Shown here in pieces: positions 51,843-60,922 of a stretch of DNA of 64,000 nucleotides. The notes below the pieces were generated by a model. It searched no databases, was not told the DNA's origin, and saw nothing but the letters and a program-made list of their open reading frames with translations. Origin of the DNA: Pseudomonas fluorescens (lineage in GTDB: Bacteria; Pseudomonadota; Gammaproteobacteria; Pseudomonadales; Pseudomonadaceae); assembly GCF_018614655.1 (NCBI RefSeq), contig NZ_JAGGOG010000020.1, positions 62,001 to 126,000 of the forward strand. Direction: 5' to 3'. The stretch's first letter is position 1, and each line of letters starts with the position of its first letter. The position numbers and the translations under genes were made by a program.

Positions 51843-53882
51843 TTACAACTCGGCAGCCAGACGCGAGCCCTGGTTGATGGCGCGCTTGGCATCCAGTTCA
51901 GCCGCCACATCGGCGCCGCCGATCAAGTGCACATTCTGCCCCGCGGCTACCAGGCCATCCTGCAACTCCCGCAGCGGGTCCTGGCCGGCGCAGATGACGA
52001 TATTGTCCACCGCCAATACCTGCGGCTCGCCCTCGGCACCGATGCGGATGTGCAGGCCTTCGTCGTCGATCTTCAGGTACTCGACGCTGTTGAGCATCTG
52101 CACGTGCTTGTTCTTCAAACCGGTACGGTGAATCCAGCCCGTGGTCTTGCCCAAGCCATCGCCGACCTTGGACGTCTTGCGCTGCAACAGGAACACCTGA
52201 CGCGCCGGAGCATGAGGCTCAGCCTTGATCCCGGCCACGCCGCCGCGGGCCTCCAGATGAATGTCGATGCCCCATTCTTTCCAGAACGCTTCGCGATCCA
52301 GGCTGGTGGACACGCCTTGATGCACCAGGAACTCCGAGACATCAAAGCCAATGCCACCGGCACCGATCACTGCGACGTTTTTACCCACCGGCTTGCGCTC
52401 CAGGATCACGTCCAGATAGCTCAGCACCTTGGCGTTCTCGACGCCCGGGATAGCCGGAGTGCGCGGGGCAATACCGGTGGCGAGGATGATCTCGTCATAA
52501 CCGCCGGCCACCAATTGCTCCACATCGACCCGCGTATCGAGGCACAGCTCGACATGGGTGGTCTGCAGCTTGCGCTTGAAGTAGCGCAGGGTTTCGAAAA
52601 ACTCTTCCTTGCCCGGCACACGTTTGGCGATGTTGAACTGGCCGCCGATCTCGCTGGCCGAATCGAACAGGGTCACCTGATGGCCGCGCTCGGCCGCCAC
52701 CGTCGCGGCAGCCAGCCCCGCAGGGCCGGCACCGACCACGGCGATCTTCTTGATCTGCTTGACGGGTAAGTAGTTGAGTTCAGTCTCGTGGCAGGCCCGT
52801 GGGTTAACCAGGCAGGTGGTCAACTTGCCGCCAAAGGTGTGGTCCAGGCAGGCCTGGTTACAGCCGATGCACGTGTTGATTTCGTCGGCGCGACCTTCAG
52901 CGGCCTTGTTGACGAAGTCCGGGTCCGCCAGGAACGGCCGGGCCATGGACACCATGTCGGCATCGCCTTCGGCCAGGATCTGCTCGGCAATTTCCGGGGT
53001 GTTGATACGGTTGGTGGTGATCAGCGGAATGCTCACCGAACCGCGCAACTTGGCCGTCACCTTACTGAACGCAGCACGGGGCACCTTGGTGGCGATGGTC
53101 GGGATCCGCGCTTCGTGCCAGCCGATGCCGGTGTTGATAATGGTCGCGCCAGCCTGCTCGATAGCCTTGGCCAACAGCACGATCTCTTCCCAGGTGCTGC
53201 CACCTTGCACCAGGTCGAGCATCGACAGGCGGAAGATAATGATGAAATTCGGGCCTACGGCCTCACGCACCCGACGGACGATTTCCACCGGCAGGCGCAT
53301 GCGGTTTTCGTAACTGCCACCCCAGCGGTCGGTGCGATGGTTGGTGTGGGAGGCCAGGAACTGGTTGATGAAGTAACCTTCGGACCCCATGATTTCCACG
53401 CCGTCGTACTCGGCCACCTGGGCCAGCACCGAACAGGTGACGAAATCGCTGATCTGTTTTTCGATGCCCTCTTCGTCCAGCTCCTTGGGCTTGAACGGGT
53501 TGATCGGCGCCTGGATCGCGCTCGGCGCCACCTGCTTAGGGCTGTAGGCATAACGGCCGGCGTGGAGAATCTGCATGCAGATCTTGCCGCCCGCCTCGTG
53601 CACGGCCTGGGTCACGATCTTGTGTTTGTGCGCTTCTTCTTCGGTGGTCAGCTTGGCCGCGCCGGCGTACACGCCACCTTCATCGTTCGGGCCAATGCCG
53701 CCGGTGACCATCAGGCCCACGCCGCCTCGGGCGCGTTCGGCAAAGTAGGCCGCCATGCGTTCGAAACCGCCGGGTTTTTCTTCCAGACCGGTGTGCATCG
53801 AGCCCATCAGGGTGCGGTTACGCAGGGTGGTAAACCCCAGGTCCAACGGGGCCAGCAGGTGCGGGTAGGCAGCAGCGGTCAT
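51843..53882 (-). CDS. fadH: NADPH-dependent 2,4-dienoyl-CoA reductase
   Basis: Iron-sulfur flavoenzyme of 679 residues for beta-oxidation of unsaturated fatty acids. The N-terminal TIM barrel binds FMN. The 4Fe-4S cysteines lie in CIGCNQACLDH and the later TTCLVNP. The C-terminal half has two dinucleotide-binding motifs (VVGAGPAGLAAA and AVIGAGGIGFDVSEF). The ATG at 53882 (MTAAAYPHLLAPL) is preferred to one 15 bases earlier. It is divergent from the nitrilase-like gene, as in P. aeruginosa. Confidence 0.95.
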   Translation of the reverse strand: MTAAAYPHLLAPLDLGFTTLRNRTLMGSMHTGLEEKPGGFERMAAYFAERARGGVGLMVTGGIGPNDEGGVYAGAAKLTTEEEAHKHKIVTQAVHEAGGKICMQILHAGRYAYSPKQVAPSAIQAPINPFKPKELDEEGIEKQISDFVTCSVLAQVAEYDGVEIMGSEGYFINQFLASHTNHRTDRWGGSYENRMRLPVEIVRRVREAVGPNFIIIFRLSMLDLVQGGSTWEEIVLLAKAIEQAGATIINTGIGWHEARIPTIATKVPRAAFSKVTAKLRGSVSIPLITTNRINTPEIAEQILAEGDADMVSMARPFLADPDFVNKAAEGRADEINTCIGCNQACLDHTFGGKLTTCLVNPRACHETELNYLPVKQIKKIAVVGAGPAGLAAATVAAERGHQVTLFDSASEIGGQFNIAKRVPGKEEFFETLRYFKRKLQTTHVELCLDTRVDVEQLVAGGYDEIILATGIAPRTPAIPGVENAKVLSYLDVILERKPVGKNVAVIGAGGIGFDVSEFLVHQGVSTSLDREAFWKEWGIDIHLEARGGVAGIKAEPHAPARQVFLLQRKTSKVGDGLGKTTGWIHRTGLKNKHVQMLNSVEYLKIDDEGLHIRIGAEGEPQVLAVDNIVICAGQDPLRELQDGLVAAGQNVHLIGGADVAAELDAKRAINQGSRLAAEL

Positions 53883-54092
53883 GGTACAGCTCCACAACGG
53901 ATCATCACGGGACGTGGAAGGCTCGAACGGCCTCCCATCGGTTTATGCCCACAGACTAAGAGCCCGTGCGTTGTCGCTCAATGACTGAAACTGACAAGTT
54001 ATTGATCCAAATGTGCAGCGCCCCTTGGCAAGCGGGTTCATGAGCCCTACCCTAGGTGGCGAACCCTGCACCCGGTCCGTTGTCTTTTTCTC

Positions 54093-55223
54093 ATGCGTAA
54101 ACTTCTTGCTTTCACCCTCACCATGGCCTTGGTCGCCGCCCTTTCCGCTTATCTGGTCTGGACCCAGGAACGCCCCGTGGGGCATTACCTGTCAGACCTG
54201 CGGATCAACCTCGCGCTCGACGAAGGCACGCCCTCCGATCGCGGCAACCTGCTGGGCATCCAGCCGGAACTGTTTCCCGCCGACTATCAGAGCCTGGAAC
54301 GCCTGCACCTGAAACTCGCGGCCTACCTGCAAAAGGCCCGGGAGCAGGGCTTGCTCAACGACAAGACCATCGTGGTGCTGCCGGAGCATGTCGGGACCTG
54401 GCTGATGGTCAGCGGTGAAAAGAACGAGCTGTACCAGGCCACCAGCCTGAAAGAAGCGATGAACTGGTTGTCGGCCAGTAACCCGTTGCTGTTCCTGCGG
54501 GCACTGATCAGCGCCCAGGGCGACAACCGCATCGATGACGCCTACCTGCGCATGAAGGCGCCGGCCATGGCCCGGGACTATCAGATTCTGTTCGGTGGTC
54601 TGGCCAAGGAGTTCGGCATCACCCTGGTGGCCGGTTCCATTGCCCTGCCCAACCCCAGCGTCAGCCAGGGCCAATTGCAGGTCGGCCACGGCCCGCTGTA
54701 CAACACCAGCCTGGTGTTCGGCCGCGATGGGTTACCGTTGGGCCAGCCCCAGCGTCAGCTCTATCCGATCTTCGATGAACGAGGCTTTATCGAGCCGGGC
54801 GACGAAAACACCATCAACGTGATCGATACCCCGGCCGGGCGCCTGGGCATCCTGATCGGCAGCGACAGCTGGTACCCGGACAATTACCGCAAGCTCAATG
54901 AACAAGGCGCGCAGTTGGTGGTAGTGCCAGCGTTCGTCATTGGCCGTGACACGTGGGACAAGCCGTGGCGCGGTTTCAAAAGCGTCTCGACCCCACCGGA
55001 AATCAGCCTCAAGCCCGAAGAGCTCAGCGAGGGCGAAGCCTGGCATCGCCTGACCCTGATCAGCCAGCAACCCATCAGCCAGGCCACTACCGGCATGAGC
55101 GTGTTCCTGCGCGGCCAGTTCTTCGACCAAGGCAGCAGCGGCCAGAGCTTTCTGAGCAGCACCGGCAAAGTGTTCGCCGACGACAATGCCCATGGCGCGC
55201 GCATGCTGAATGTCTGGTTGTAG
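54093..55223 (+). CDS. Nitrilase-fold protein lacking the catalytic cysteine
   Basis: Protein of 376 residues with an N-terminal membrane segment or uncleaved signal (about 4-23) and a CN-hydrolase domain. The catalytic glutamate is probably kept (VVLPEHVGTW). Where active members have an IC(Y/H)D motif this one has LIGSDSWYP, so the cysteine position is glycine. The lysine position reads PQRQLYP. It is likely a non-enzymatic member that faces the periplasm or membrane. Four bases separate it from the AraC gene, so they are coupled. Confidence 0.8.
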   Translation: MRKLLAFTLTMALVAALSAYLVWTQERPVGHYLSDLRINLALDEGTPSDRGNLLGIQPELFPADYQSLERLHLKLAAYLQKAREQGLLNDKTIVVLPEHVGTWLMVSGEKNELYQATSLKEAMNWLSASNPLLFLRALISAQGDNRIDDAYLRMKAPAMARDYQILFGGLAKEFGITLVAGSIALPNPSVSQGQLQVGHGPLYNTSLVFGRDGLPLGQPQRQLYPIFDERGFIEPGDENTINVIDTPAGRLGILIGSDSWYPDNYRKLNEQGAQLVVVPAFVIGRDTWDKPWRGFKSVSTPPEISLKPEELSEGEAWHRLTLISQQPISQATTGMSVFLRGQFFDQGSSGQSFLSSTGKVFADDNAHGARMLNVWL

Positions 55224-55226
55224 ACC

Positions 55227-56267
55227 ATGAAGCCCGCGCCGATGCGTCTCGGTGATCTGTCGGTGGGCTTCGTCCACACCTTGGCCGACGCCATCCTCAG
55301 CCATGGCCTGGACCCGCAGCCACTGCTGCTGCAATACGGCCTGGACCCGGCGCGACTTGGCGAGGCAGGCGCTCGCTTGTCAATTCCGCGCTATATGCGC
55401 CTGGGCCACGCCGCCATCCAACTGACCGGCGACCCGAGCCTGGGCCTGCGCATGGGCCAGCTCAGCCGTTTGAGCCAGGCGGGCCTGGCCGGTGTGACCG
55501 CGGCTCAGGCGCCCACGGTGCGCGAAGCTGCACGCACGCTGACGCGCTTCGAAGCGTTGTACGGCTCAAACTATCGCGGCCAATCCAGCTTTCATGAAGA
55601 CGTCGACGGCGCATGGCTGCGCTTCTACTCCATCAGCCCCTACAACGCCTACAACCGCTTCGTGGTGGATTCGATCATCGCCGGCTGGCTGCACCAATTG
55701 TCGAGCCTGAGCCTGCAACCGGTTCAGGCTGAACGTATCGAGATTGAGTTCACCGCACCGGATTACAGCGAACGCTACAACCTGCTGGGAGATTGCCCGA
55801 TCCAGTTTGGCGCCGAGGCCAATCAGTTGCGCCTCAGCCAGAAAACCCTGGCCATGCGCAATCCCGAGCATTGCCCCAGTACCTGGCAGTTGCTGTTGCA
55901 GCTGTGTGAAAGGGAATTGGAGCAGTTAACCCGCACCCGCAGCCTGCGCGAGCGCATTACCCGTTTGCTCGGGCCGATGCTCAATGGTGGCCGGGAACCC
56001 GACCTGGAAGAAGTGGCGGCACGCTTGAAGCTGCCGACCTGGACCTTGCGTCGCAAACTGGCTGAAGAAGGCACTCAGTTTCGCGCGATTCTCAACGATA
56101 CCCGCCGGGACCTGGCCATGACCTACATTCGCGACACCGAACTGGCGTTTGGTGAAATTGCCTATTTGCTGGGTTTTGCTTCAGCAGAGGCCTTTCAACG
56201 GGCCTTCAAGCGGTGGAACAGCCAGACCCCAGGGGAATTTCGCCGCAGTCAGCGGCATTCCGCCTGA
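55227..56267 (+). CDS. AraC-family regulator with Arabinose_bd-like N-terminal domain
   Basis: Regulator of 346 residues. The N-terminal ligand domain (about 25-210) resembles that of OruR/ArgR-type and fatty-acid-responsive AraC proteins. The C-terminal double helix-turn-helix lies at about 250-340 (LEEVAARLKLPTWTLRRKLAEEG, then IAYLLGFASAEAFQRAFKRW). Next to fadH and the nitrilase-like gene it may respond to fatty acids, but that is inferred. Confidence 0.88.
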   Translation: MKPAPMRLGDLSVGFVHTLADAILSHGLDPQPLLLQYGLDPARLGEAGARLSIPRYMRLGHAAIQLTGDPSLGLRMGQLSRLSQAGLAGVTAAQAPTVREAARTLTRFEALYGSNYRGQSSFHEDVDGAWLRFYSISPYNAYNRFVVDSIIAGWLHQLSSLSLQPVQAERIEIEFTAPDYSERYNLLGDCPIQFGAEANQLRLSQKTLAMRNPEHCPSTWQLLLQLCERELEQLTRTRSLRERITRLLGPMLNGGREPDLEEVAARLKLPTWTLRRKLAEEGTQFRAILNDTRRDLAMTYIRDTELAFGEIAYLLGFASAEAFQRAFKRWNSQTPGEFRRSQRHSA

Positions 56268-56274
56268 GGGCTGT

Positions 56275-56361
56275 TTACAGCTCTGTCGCATCATCGGCCG
56301 GATCCAACGGGTCCCATTCAAAGGCCTGGTACTCCAGCAGTTCTTCCTGGTAATCGTCCAT
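56275..56361 (-). CDS. 28-residue acidic small protein
   Basis: Tiny ORF too short for most gene finders. On the minus strand it encodes 28 residues (MDDYQEELLEYQAFEWDP then LDPADDATEL), with 11 Asp/Glu and no Lys or Arg. An AAGGAG RBS ends six bases before the ATG. No membrane segment. The stop is eight bases from the convergent AraC stop. The strong RBS and tidy frame favour a real gene; no function can be assigned. Confidence 0.65.
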   Translation of the reverse strand: MDDYQEELLEYQAFEWDPLDPADDATEL

Positions 56362-56529
56362 TGTTGACTCCTTGTTTAATCGAAAAGGCGTTGTGTAGTG
56401 ACCTGCACAACCAGCCTAAAGTGCCGTCATGACGAAAAAATGTCCGAGACATGACGTTCCTGCACTTCATGACTAAACGTAGCAGCATTCCGGGAAATTA
56501 GCGGATAACTTTTAATGCAACTGCAATCA

Positions 56530-56541
56530 TTGCAATTGCAA
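56530..56541. promoter_or_regulatory. MarR-type operator upstream of the E1-like gene
   Basis: TTGCAATTGCAA is a perfect 12-bp palindrome in the run TGCAACTGCAATCATTGCAA (56516-56535) and beyond, which holds further half-sites. It lies near the -35 of a likely promoter with TATAGG near 56565, 55 bases before the 56596 ATG. The same palindrome occurs at 58165-58176, between the MarR and AceE genes. Confidence 0.75.
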
Positions 56542-56595
56542 TCAAATACAAAACTCCATTAGGGTATAGGTATCCGTTGCCAGGCGACCCGACTC

Positions 56596-57588
56596 ATGAC
56601 TGCCAATACCGTGCAATCCGCCCTGCTCTGTATCGACGCTCTAAGCGCCGAGGGGAAGCTTCCCAGCTCGCCGCTGTATGCCGTCATGGCGATAGCCGAT
56701 ACCCTGGAGTCGAGCCGGCAAGCGTGGGTCATTCGTGGCCAATCACGCTCACGCCGCGCAGGCACCTGGCCCAGTTGGTTTGCCCGCAATACCGGGGAAA
56801 AACCGATGTTGTACCTGCACAGTGCAGCAACATCCGCACAGGTGTGCGCGCTGTCGAGAGAGACCGTTCAGCGGGGCATCCTGTGCAATGACAGCAAAAC
56901 CCAATCCTCCCCTTCGCTACCGTTGTGGCTCGCGAGCAATCCACATTGCACGCCTTATGATCCAGCCTCGGGCGAAGAAACCCAGGCGATTATCCTGGCA
57001 GGTTTGCAGACGCTGTATGTCGATGGCAAGCCGGGGTTTTATTACCTGGCACTGCATGATCAGAACGACGGACCTGGGCTGAACCCGCAGGATCATGACA
57101 ATGCACTCAAGGGGATGTATCAGATCAGGCGTGAATACGTGGGGGATCTGAAAGTACGATTACTGGGCGCAGGGCGAGCCTTCAAGGAGGTCCTGCGCGC
57201 CGCTCAATTGCTGAAAATGGACTGGAACGTCGAAGCGCAACTTTGGAGTTGCCCCAGCTACACACGGCTGGCCCGGGAAGCCGGTGCGGCTGAGCGCTGG
57301 AATCGCCTGCATCCCTTGGCGCCCAAACGCAGCTGCCACTTACGTGATTGCCTGAGCAGCGACAAAGCGCCAGTGATTGCAGTGACCGGTTATCCGCAGC
57401 CAATTGTCGATCAGTTGTCAGCGTACGTGGATGCAAGGTTTGTGGGATTGGGTGCGGGCTCAGTGCAAACCTCGGCACCCAACCGCCACTGGATCGCCGT
57501 GTTGGCGTTGAGGGCATTGGCGGAGGAGGGGTATATCGATGCAAAACAGGTAGAGGCAGCACTGCACCGGTATCACAAATTCTTGTAA
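56596..57588 (+). CDS. Truncated pyruvate dehydrogenase E1-like protein without the TPP domain
   Basis: Protein of 330 residues. From about residue 60 it follows the last third of AceE: CTPYDPASGEETQAIILAG matches the CVSYDPTFAFELAVIIREG region, and YYLALHDQ, GMYQIRRE, RWNRLHPL and a C-terminal AALHRYHKF match the rest of the E1 C-terminal domain. The N-terminal thiamine-diphosphate domain is missing. The active-site His (H641 of the neighbouring AceE) aligns with C97, and its HDDGHSH motif is lost. It cannot be a working E1 alone. It shares operators with the neighbouring AceE gene. The ATG at 56596 has a weak RBS. Confidence 0.78.
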   Translation: MTANTVQSALLCIDALSAEGKLPSSPLYAVMAIADTLESSRQAWVIRGQSRSRRAGTWPSWFARNTGEKPMLYLHSAATSAQVCALSRETVQRGILCNDSKTQSSPSLPLWLASNPHCTPYDPASGEETQAIILAGLQTLYVDGKPGFYYLALHDQNDGPGLNPQDHDNALKGMYQIRREYVGDLKVRLLGAGRAFKEVLRAAQLLKMDWNVEAQLWSCPSYTRLAREAGAAERWNRLHPLAPKRSCHLRDCLSSDKAPVIAVTGYPQPIVDQLSAYVDARFVGLGAGSVQTSAPNRHWIAVLALRALAEEGYIDAKQVEAALHRYHKFL

Positions 57589-57618
57589 CCGCCACCCAGG
57601 TACGAGGCAAGCCGATAT

Positions 57619-58095
57619 CTACAGTTCAGCTTTGCGCCGCCCGCGGGACTGCACACTCGCGCCCATCGCCAGGCCCGCCGTACGCTCAAGCGCATCGGCA
57701 AACCCCTGGCGCTGGTCGGCGTCAAGCTGCGACAAAAACAACTCGTCCACCGTACTTTCGTAGATCTTCCACATTTTTTTGCGCAACACCCGACCGGCAT
57801 CGGTGATCGAGACAAACGCAGCGCGACCATCACCGTCACAGCGCGAACGCACCACCAGGCCGTCCTTTTCCAGGCGGTCCACCAGCCGTGTCAGGTTGTA
57901 GCGCTCGATGGCCAACACATCGGCCAACTCATGCATGCGCCGAGTACCTTCAGGACCGCTTTCCAGCCCCCACAATGCGTCATACCAGGCGTAGAGCGGC
58001 AACCCGGCAGCGGCCAGACGCCGCTCGATTTCACGGATGACCGTCCTGTGGGCCCTGACAAAACGGAACCAGACATCAGGCTCTTTCGACGACAT
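57619..58095 (-). CDS. MarR-family regulator of the E1 locus
   Basis: Regulator of 158 residues with a winged-helix core (about 45-120), including NLTRLVDRLEKDGLVVRSRCDGDGR for the recognition helix and wing in two parts. The start at 58095 keeps the GTTGCAAT half-site (58123-58130) outside the gene; an upstream ATG at 58140 would include it. It lies between the E1-like gene and aceE2, convergent with the first and divergent from the second, and is the likely repressor of both. Confidence 0.85.
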   Translation of the reverse strand: MSSKEPDVWFRFVRAHRTVIREIERRLAAAGLPLYAWYDALWGLESGPEGTRRMHELADVLAIERYNLTRLVDRLEKDGLVVRSRCDGDGRAAFVSITDAGRVLRKKMWKIYESTVDELFLSQLDADQRQGFADALERTAGLAMGASVQSRGRRKAEL

Positions 58096-58122
58096 GCAAC
58101 ACCATCCGGGGAATTCGAGAAG

Positions 58123-58130
58123 GTTGCAAT
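58123..58130. promoter_or_regulatory. MarR half-site in the marR leader
   Basis: GTTGCAAT matches one half of the GTTGCAATTGCAAC palindrome at 58164-58177. It is 28 bases from the marR start, so it may serve in autoregulation. Confidence 0.5.
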
Positions 58131-58163
58131 AGTAGCTCATCCCGCGCTAGATTCAGACATGTA

Positions 58164-58189
58164 GTTGCAATTGCAACCATGTTTGCAAC
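58164..58189. promoter_or_regulatory. MarR-type operator in the marR–aceE2 divergent promoter
   Basis: GTTGCAATTGCAAC (58164-58177) is a perfect 14-bp palindrome. A further half-site TTGCAAC follows at 58183-58189. The 12-bp core is identical to that at 56530-56541. Confidence 0.8.
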
Positions 58190-58251
58190 GTGCCAAAACA
58201 CCCTCCCACAAGGAGCTCGCACGTTGAAATCCGCCTACTCTGGAGCCTGAC

Positions 58252-60921
58252 ATGAACTCGAATGACGCTGTAAGACTCGACTACGATCCGCAGGAAACCC
58301 GCGAATGGTTGGAGTCCATCGAATCGGTGCTGTCCACCGAAGGTCGCCCACGGGCTCATTACCTGATTGATCAGTTGCTGGAGTTCGACGTGGCTCGGCA
58401 TGGCGACTTCTACGGGCGGGTGACCACTCCTTACGTCAACACCATCCCAGTTGACCGCCAACTGCCCTACCCCGGCAACCTGGCTATCGAGCGCCGACTG
58501 AATGCGTTTATCCGCTGGAACGCCATGGCCATGGTCCTGCGTGCCGGCAAGCATTCGGGGGTCGGCGGCCACATCGCCACCTATGCGTCAGCAGCCGTCC
58601 TCTACGATGTAGGCTTTGACCACTTTTTCCGTGGCCGCACCGACAGCTTCGACGGCGACCTGGTGTACATCCAGGGCCACTCCTCCCCGGGCATTTACGG
58701 CCGCGCCTACCTCGAAGGTCGCATCAGCGAAGCACAACTGGATAATTTCCGCCGGGAAGCAGGCGGCCAAGGACTGTCGTCCTACCCGCATCCACGCCTG
58801 ATGCCAGACTTCTGGCAATTTCCGACGGTCTCCATGGGCCTGGGACCGATTACCGCCGCCTATCAGGCGCGCTTCATGCGCTACCTGGAGTTACGTGGCC
58901 TCAAACAGCATCAGGGGCGTAAGGTCTGGGCGTTCCTCGGTGATGGCGAAATGGACCAGCCGGAATCCCTCGCAGCGATTTCCCTGGCGGGCCGGGAGAA
59001 ACTCGACAACCTTATCTTCGTGGTCAACTGCAACCTGCAACGCCTGGACGGCCCGGTACGAGGCAACGCCAAGGTGATCCAGGAGTTCGAAAGCCTGTAC
59101 CGCGCCGCCGGCTGGAACGTGATCAAGGTGATCTGGGGCAGTGGCTGGGATGCGTTGCTGGACAAGGACAAGAGTGGCCTGCTGCGCCAGCGCATGATGG
59201 AGTGCGTCGACGGTGACTATCAGAACTACAAATCGCAGAACGGCGCTTACGTGAGGGAACACTTCTTCGGCAAATACCAGGAGTTGCTGGCGCTGGTGGC
59301 TGACCTTTCCGACGATGACATCTGGAAACTCTCCCGCGGCGGTCACGATCCGGACAAGGTTTACAACGCCTATGCTGCCGCCGTGCGCCACAACGGCCGC
59401 CCCACGGTGATCCTGGCGAAAACCGTCAAGGGTTTCGGCATGGGCGAGGCCGGTGAAGGCCAGAACATCAACCATCAGCTGAAAAAAATGGGCACAGATG
59501 CCGTGAAAGCCTTCCGCGATCGCTTCGGGTTGGAAGTGGCAGATGATCAATTGGCCGAGATCCCCTACCTCAAACCCGTCGCCGACAGCGAAGAGGCACG
59601 CTACTTCGCCGCACGGCGCCAGTCATTGGGCGGCTACATCCCGGCCCGCAGCCATGCTGTCGAACCGTTGCAGATTCCCGAACTCCAGGCGTTCTCCACC
59701 CAACTCAAGGACACCGGCGAACGCTCGATTTCCACGACCATGGCCTTTGTGCGCATCCTCGGCACCCTGTTGAAAGACCCGAACATCGGCAAACTGATCG
59801 TGCCCATAGTGCCGGACGAATCCCGTACCTTCGGCATGGAAAGCCTGTTCCGTCAGATCGGCATTCATTCCGCCGTCGGCCAACTCTACACCCCACAGGA
59901 CGCTGGCCAACTCAGCTACTACAAGGAGAGCAAGGACGGACAGATCATGCAGGAAGGCCTGAATGAGTCCGGCGCCATTTCCTCATGGATCGCAGCCAGC
60001 ACGTCCTACAGCAACCACGGCTTGATGACCGTGCCCTTCTATATCTTCTATTCGATGTTCGGCTTCCAGCGGGTCGGTGACCTGGCTTGGGCGGCGGGTG
60101 ATGCACGGGCACGGGGCTTTCTGCTGGGGGCGACCGCCGGACGCACGACGCTGATGGGCGAAGGCTTGCAGCATGACGACGGCCATAGCCACATACTGTC
60201 GTCGGTCATTCCTTGCTGCGTGTCCTATGACCCAACCTTCGCCTTTGAACTGGCAGTAATTATTCGTGAAGGCATGCGCCGCATGTACGTCGAGCAAGAG
60301 GACATTTACTACTACATCACCCTGCTCAACGAAAACTACCCGCACCCGGCGATGCCCGAGGGCGTCGAGGAAGGGATTATCAAAGGGATGTACCGGTTAA
60401 AGGCTGACGAGGAAACGCAGCAACCAAGAGTACAACTGATGGGCAGCGGCTCGATCCTGCGGGAGGTGATCGCCGCCGCTGACTTGCTGCGAGATGATTT
60501 TGGTGTGGTCAGCGACGTCTGGAGTGTCACCAGCCTGACCGAGCTGCGGCGCGAAGGCCACGAAGTAGACCGCTGGAACTTGCTGCATCCAGAGAGCGAG
60601 CCGCGTATCAATTATGTGGAGCAGTGTCTGGCCGGTCATGCCGGCCCAGTCGTGGTGGCCACCGACTACATGAAGATCTTCGCCGATCAGATCCGCCCGT
60701 TTGTCTCGGGTCGGCGCTTCATGGCACTGGGGACTGATGGCTTCGGGCAATCAGACACCCGTGAAGCCTTGCGTGAGTTCTTCGAGGTAGACCGGCACTT
60801 TATCGTGCTGGCCGCCTTGAAAGCCTTGGCCGATGACAGTGTGATCAGCCGCAGTCGTATCAGTGAAGCCATTAGCCGCTACGGGATCAACGTCGACAAG
60901 TCGAACCCCGTAGCGGTCTAG
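58252..60921 (+). CDS. aceE: Pyruvate dehydrogenase E1 component, homodimeric type (second copy)
   Basis: Thiamine-diphosphate E1 of 889 residues of the AceE type. The TPP motif begins with GDGE (230-233) and ends with NCN after about 30 residues; H641 in HDDGHSH is the active-site histidine. All three transketolase-like domains are present. No E2 (aceF) or E3 gene is nearby, so its partner must be encoded elsewhere. Its MarR-linked position differs from the usual aceE-aceF operon. It is most likely an auxiliary copy, made under conditions sensed by the MarR protein. Confidence 0.93.
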   Translation: MNSNDAVRLDYDPQETREWLESIESVLSTEGRPRAHYLIDQLLEFDVARHGDFYGRVTTPYVNTIPVDRQLPYPGNLAIERRLNAFIRWNAMAMVLRAGKHSGVGGHIATYASAAVLYDVGFDHFFRGRTDSFDGDLVYIQGHSSPGIYGRAYLEGRISEAQLDNFRREAGGQGLSSYPHPRLMPDFWQFPTVSMGLGPITAAYQARFMRYLELRGLKQHQGRKVWAFLGDGEMDQPESLAAISLAGREKLDNLIFVVNCNLQRLDGPVRGNAKVIQEFESLYRAAGWNVIKVIWGSGWDALLDKDKSGLLRQRMMECVDGDYQNYKSQNGAYVREHFFGKYQELLALVADLSDDDIWKLSRGGHDPDKVYNAYAAAVRHNGRPTVILAKTVKGFGMGEAGEGQNINHQLKKMGTDAVKAFRDRFGLEVADDQLAEIPYLKPVADSEEARYFAARRQSLGGYIPARSHAVEPLQIPELQAFSTQLKDTGERSISTTMAFVRILGTLLKDPNIGKLIVPIVPDESRTFGMESLFRQIGIHSAVGQLYTPQDAGQLSYYKESKDGQIMQEGLNESGAISSWIAASTSYSNHGLMTVPFYIFYSMFGFQRVGDLAWAAGDARARGFLLGATAGRTTLMGEGLQHDDGHSHILSSVIPCCVSYDPTFAFELAVIIREGMRRMYVEQEDIYYYITLLNENYPHPAMPEGVEEGIIKGMYRLKADEETQQPRVQLMGSGSILREVIAAADLLRDDFGVVSDVWSVTSLTELRREGHEVDRWNLLHPESEPRINYVEQCLAGHAGPVVVATDYMKIFADQIRPFVSGRRFMALGTDGFGQSDTREALREFFEVDRHFIVLAALKALADDSVISRSRISEAISRYGINVDKSNPVAV

Positions 60922-60922
60922 C

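Noticed and set aside
58096..58140. Longer N terminus for the MarR protein of the E1 locus
   Set aside because: It would place an operator half-site inside the gene and adds residues outside the MarR fold; the start at 58095 is preferred.
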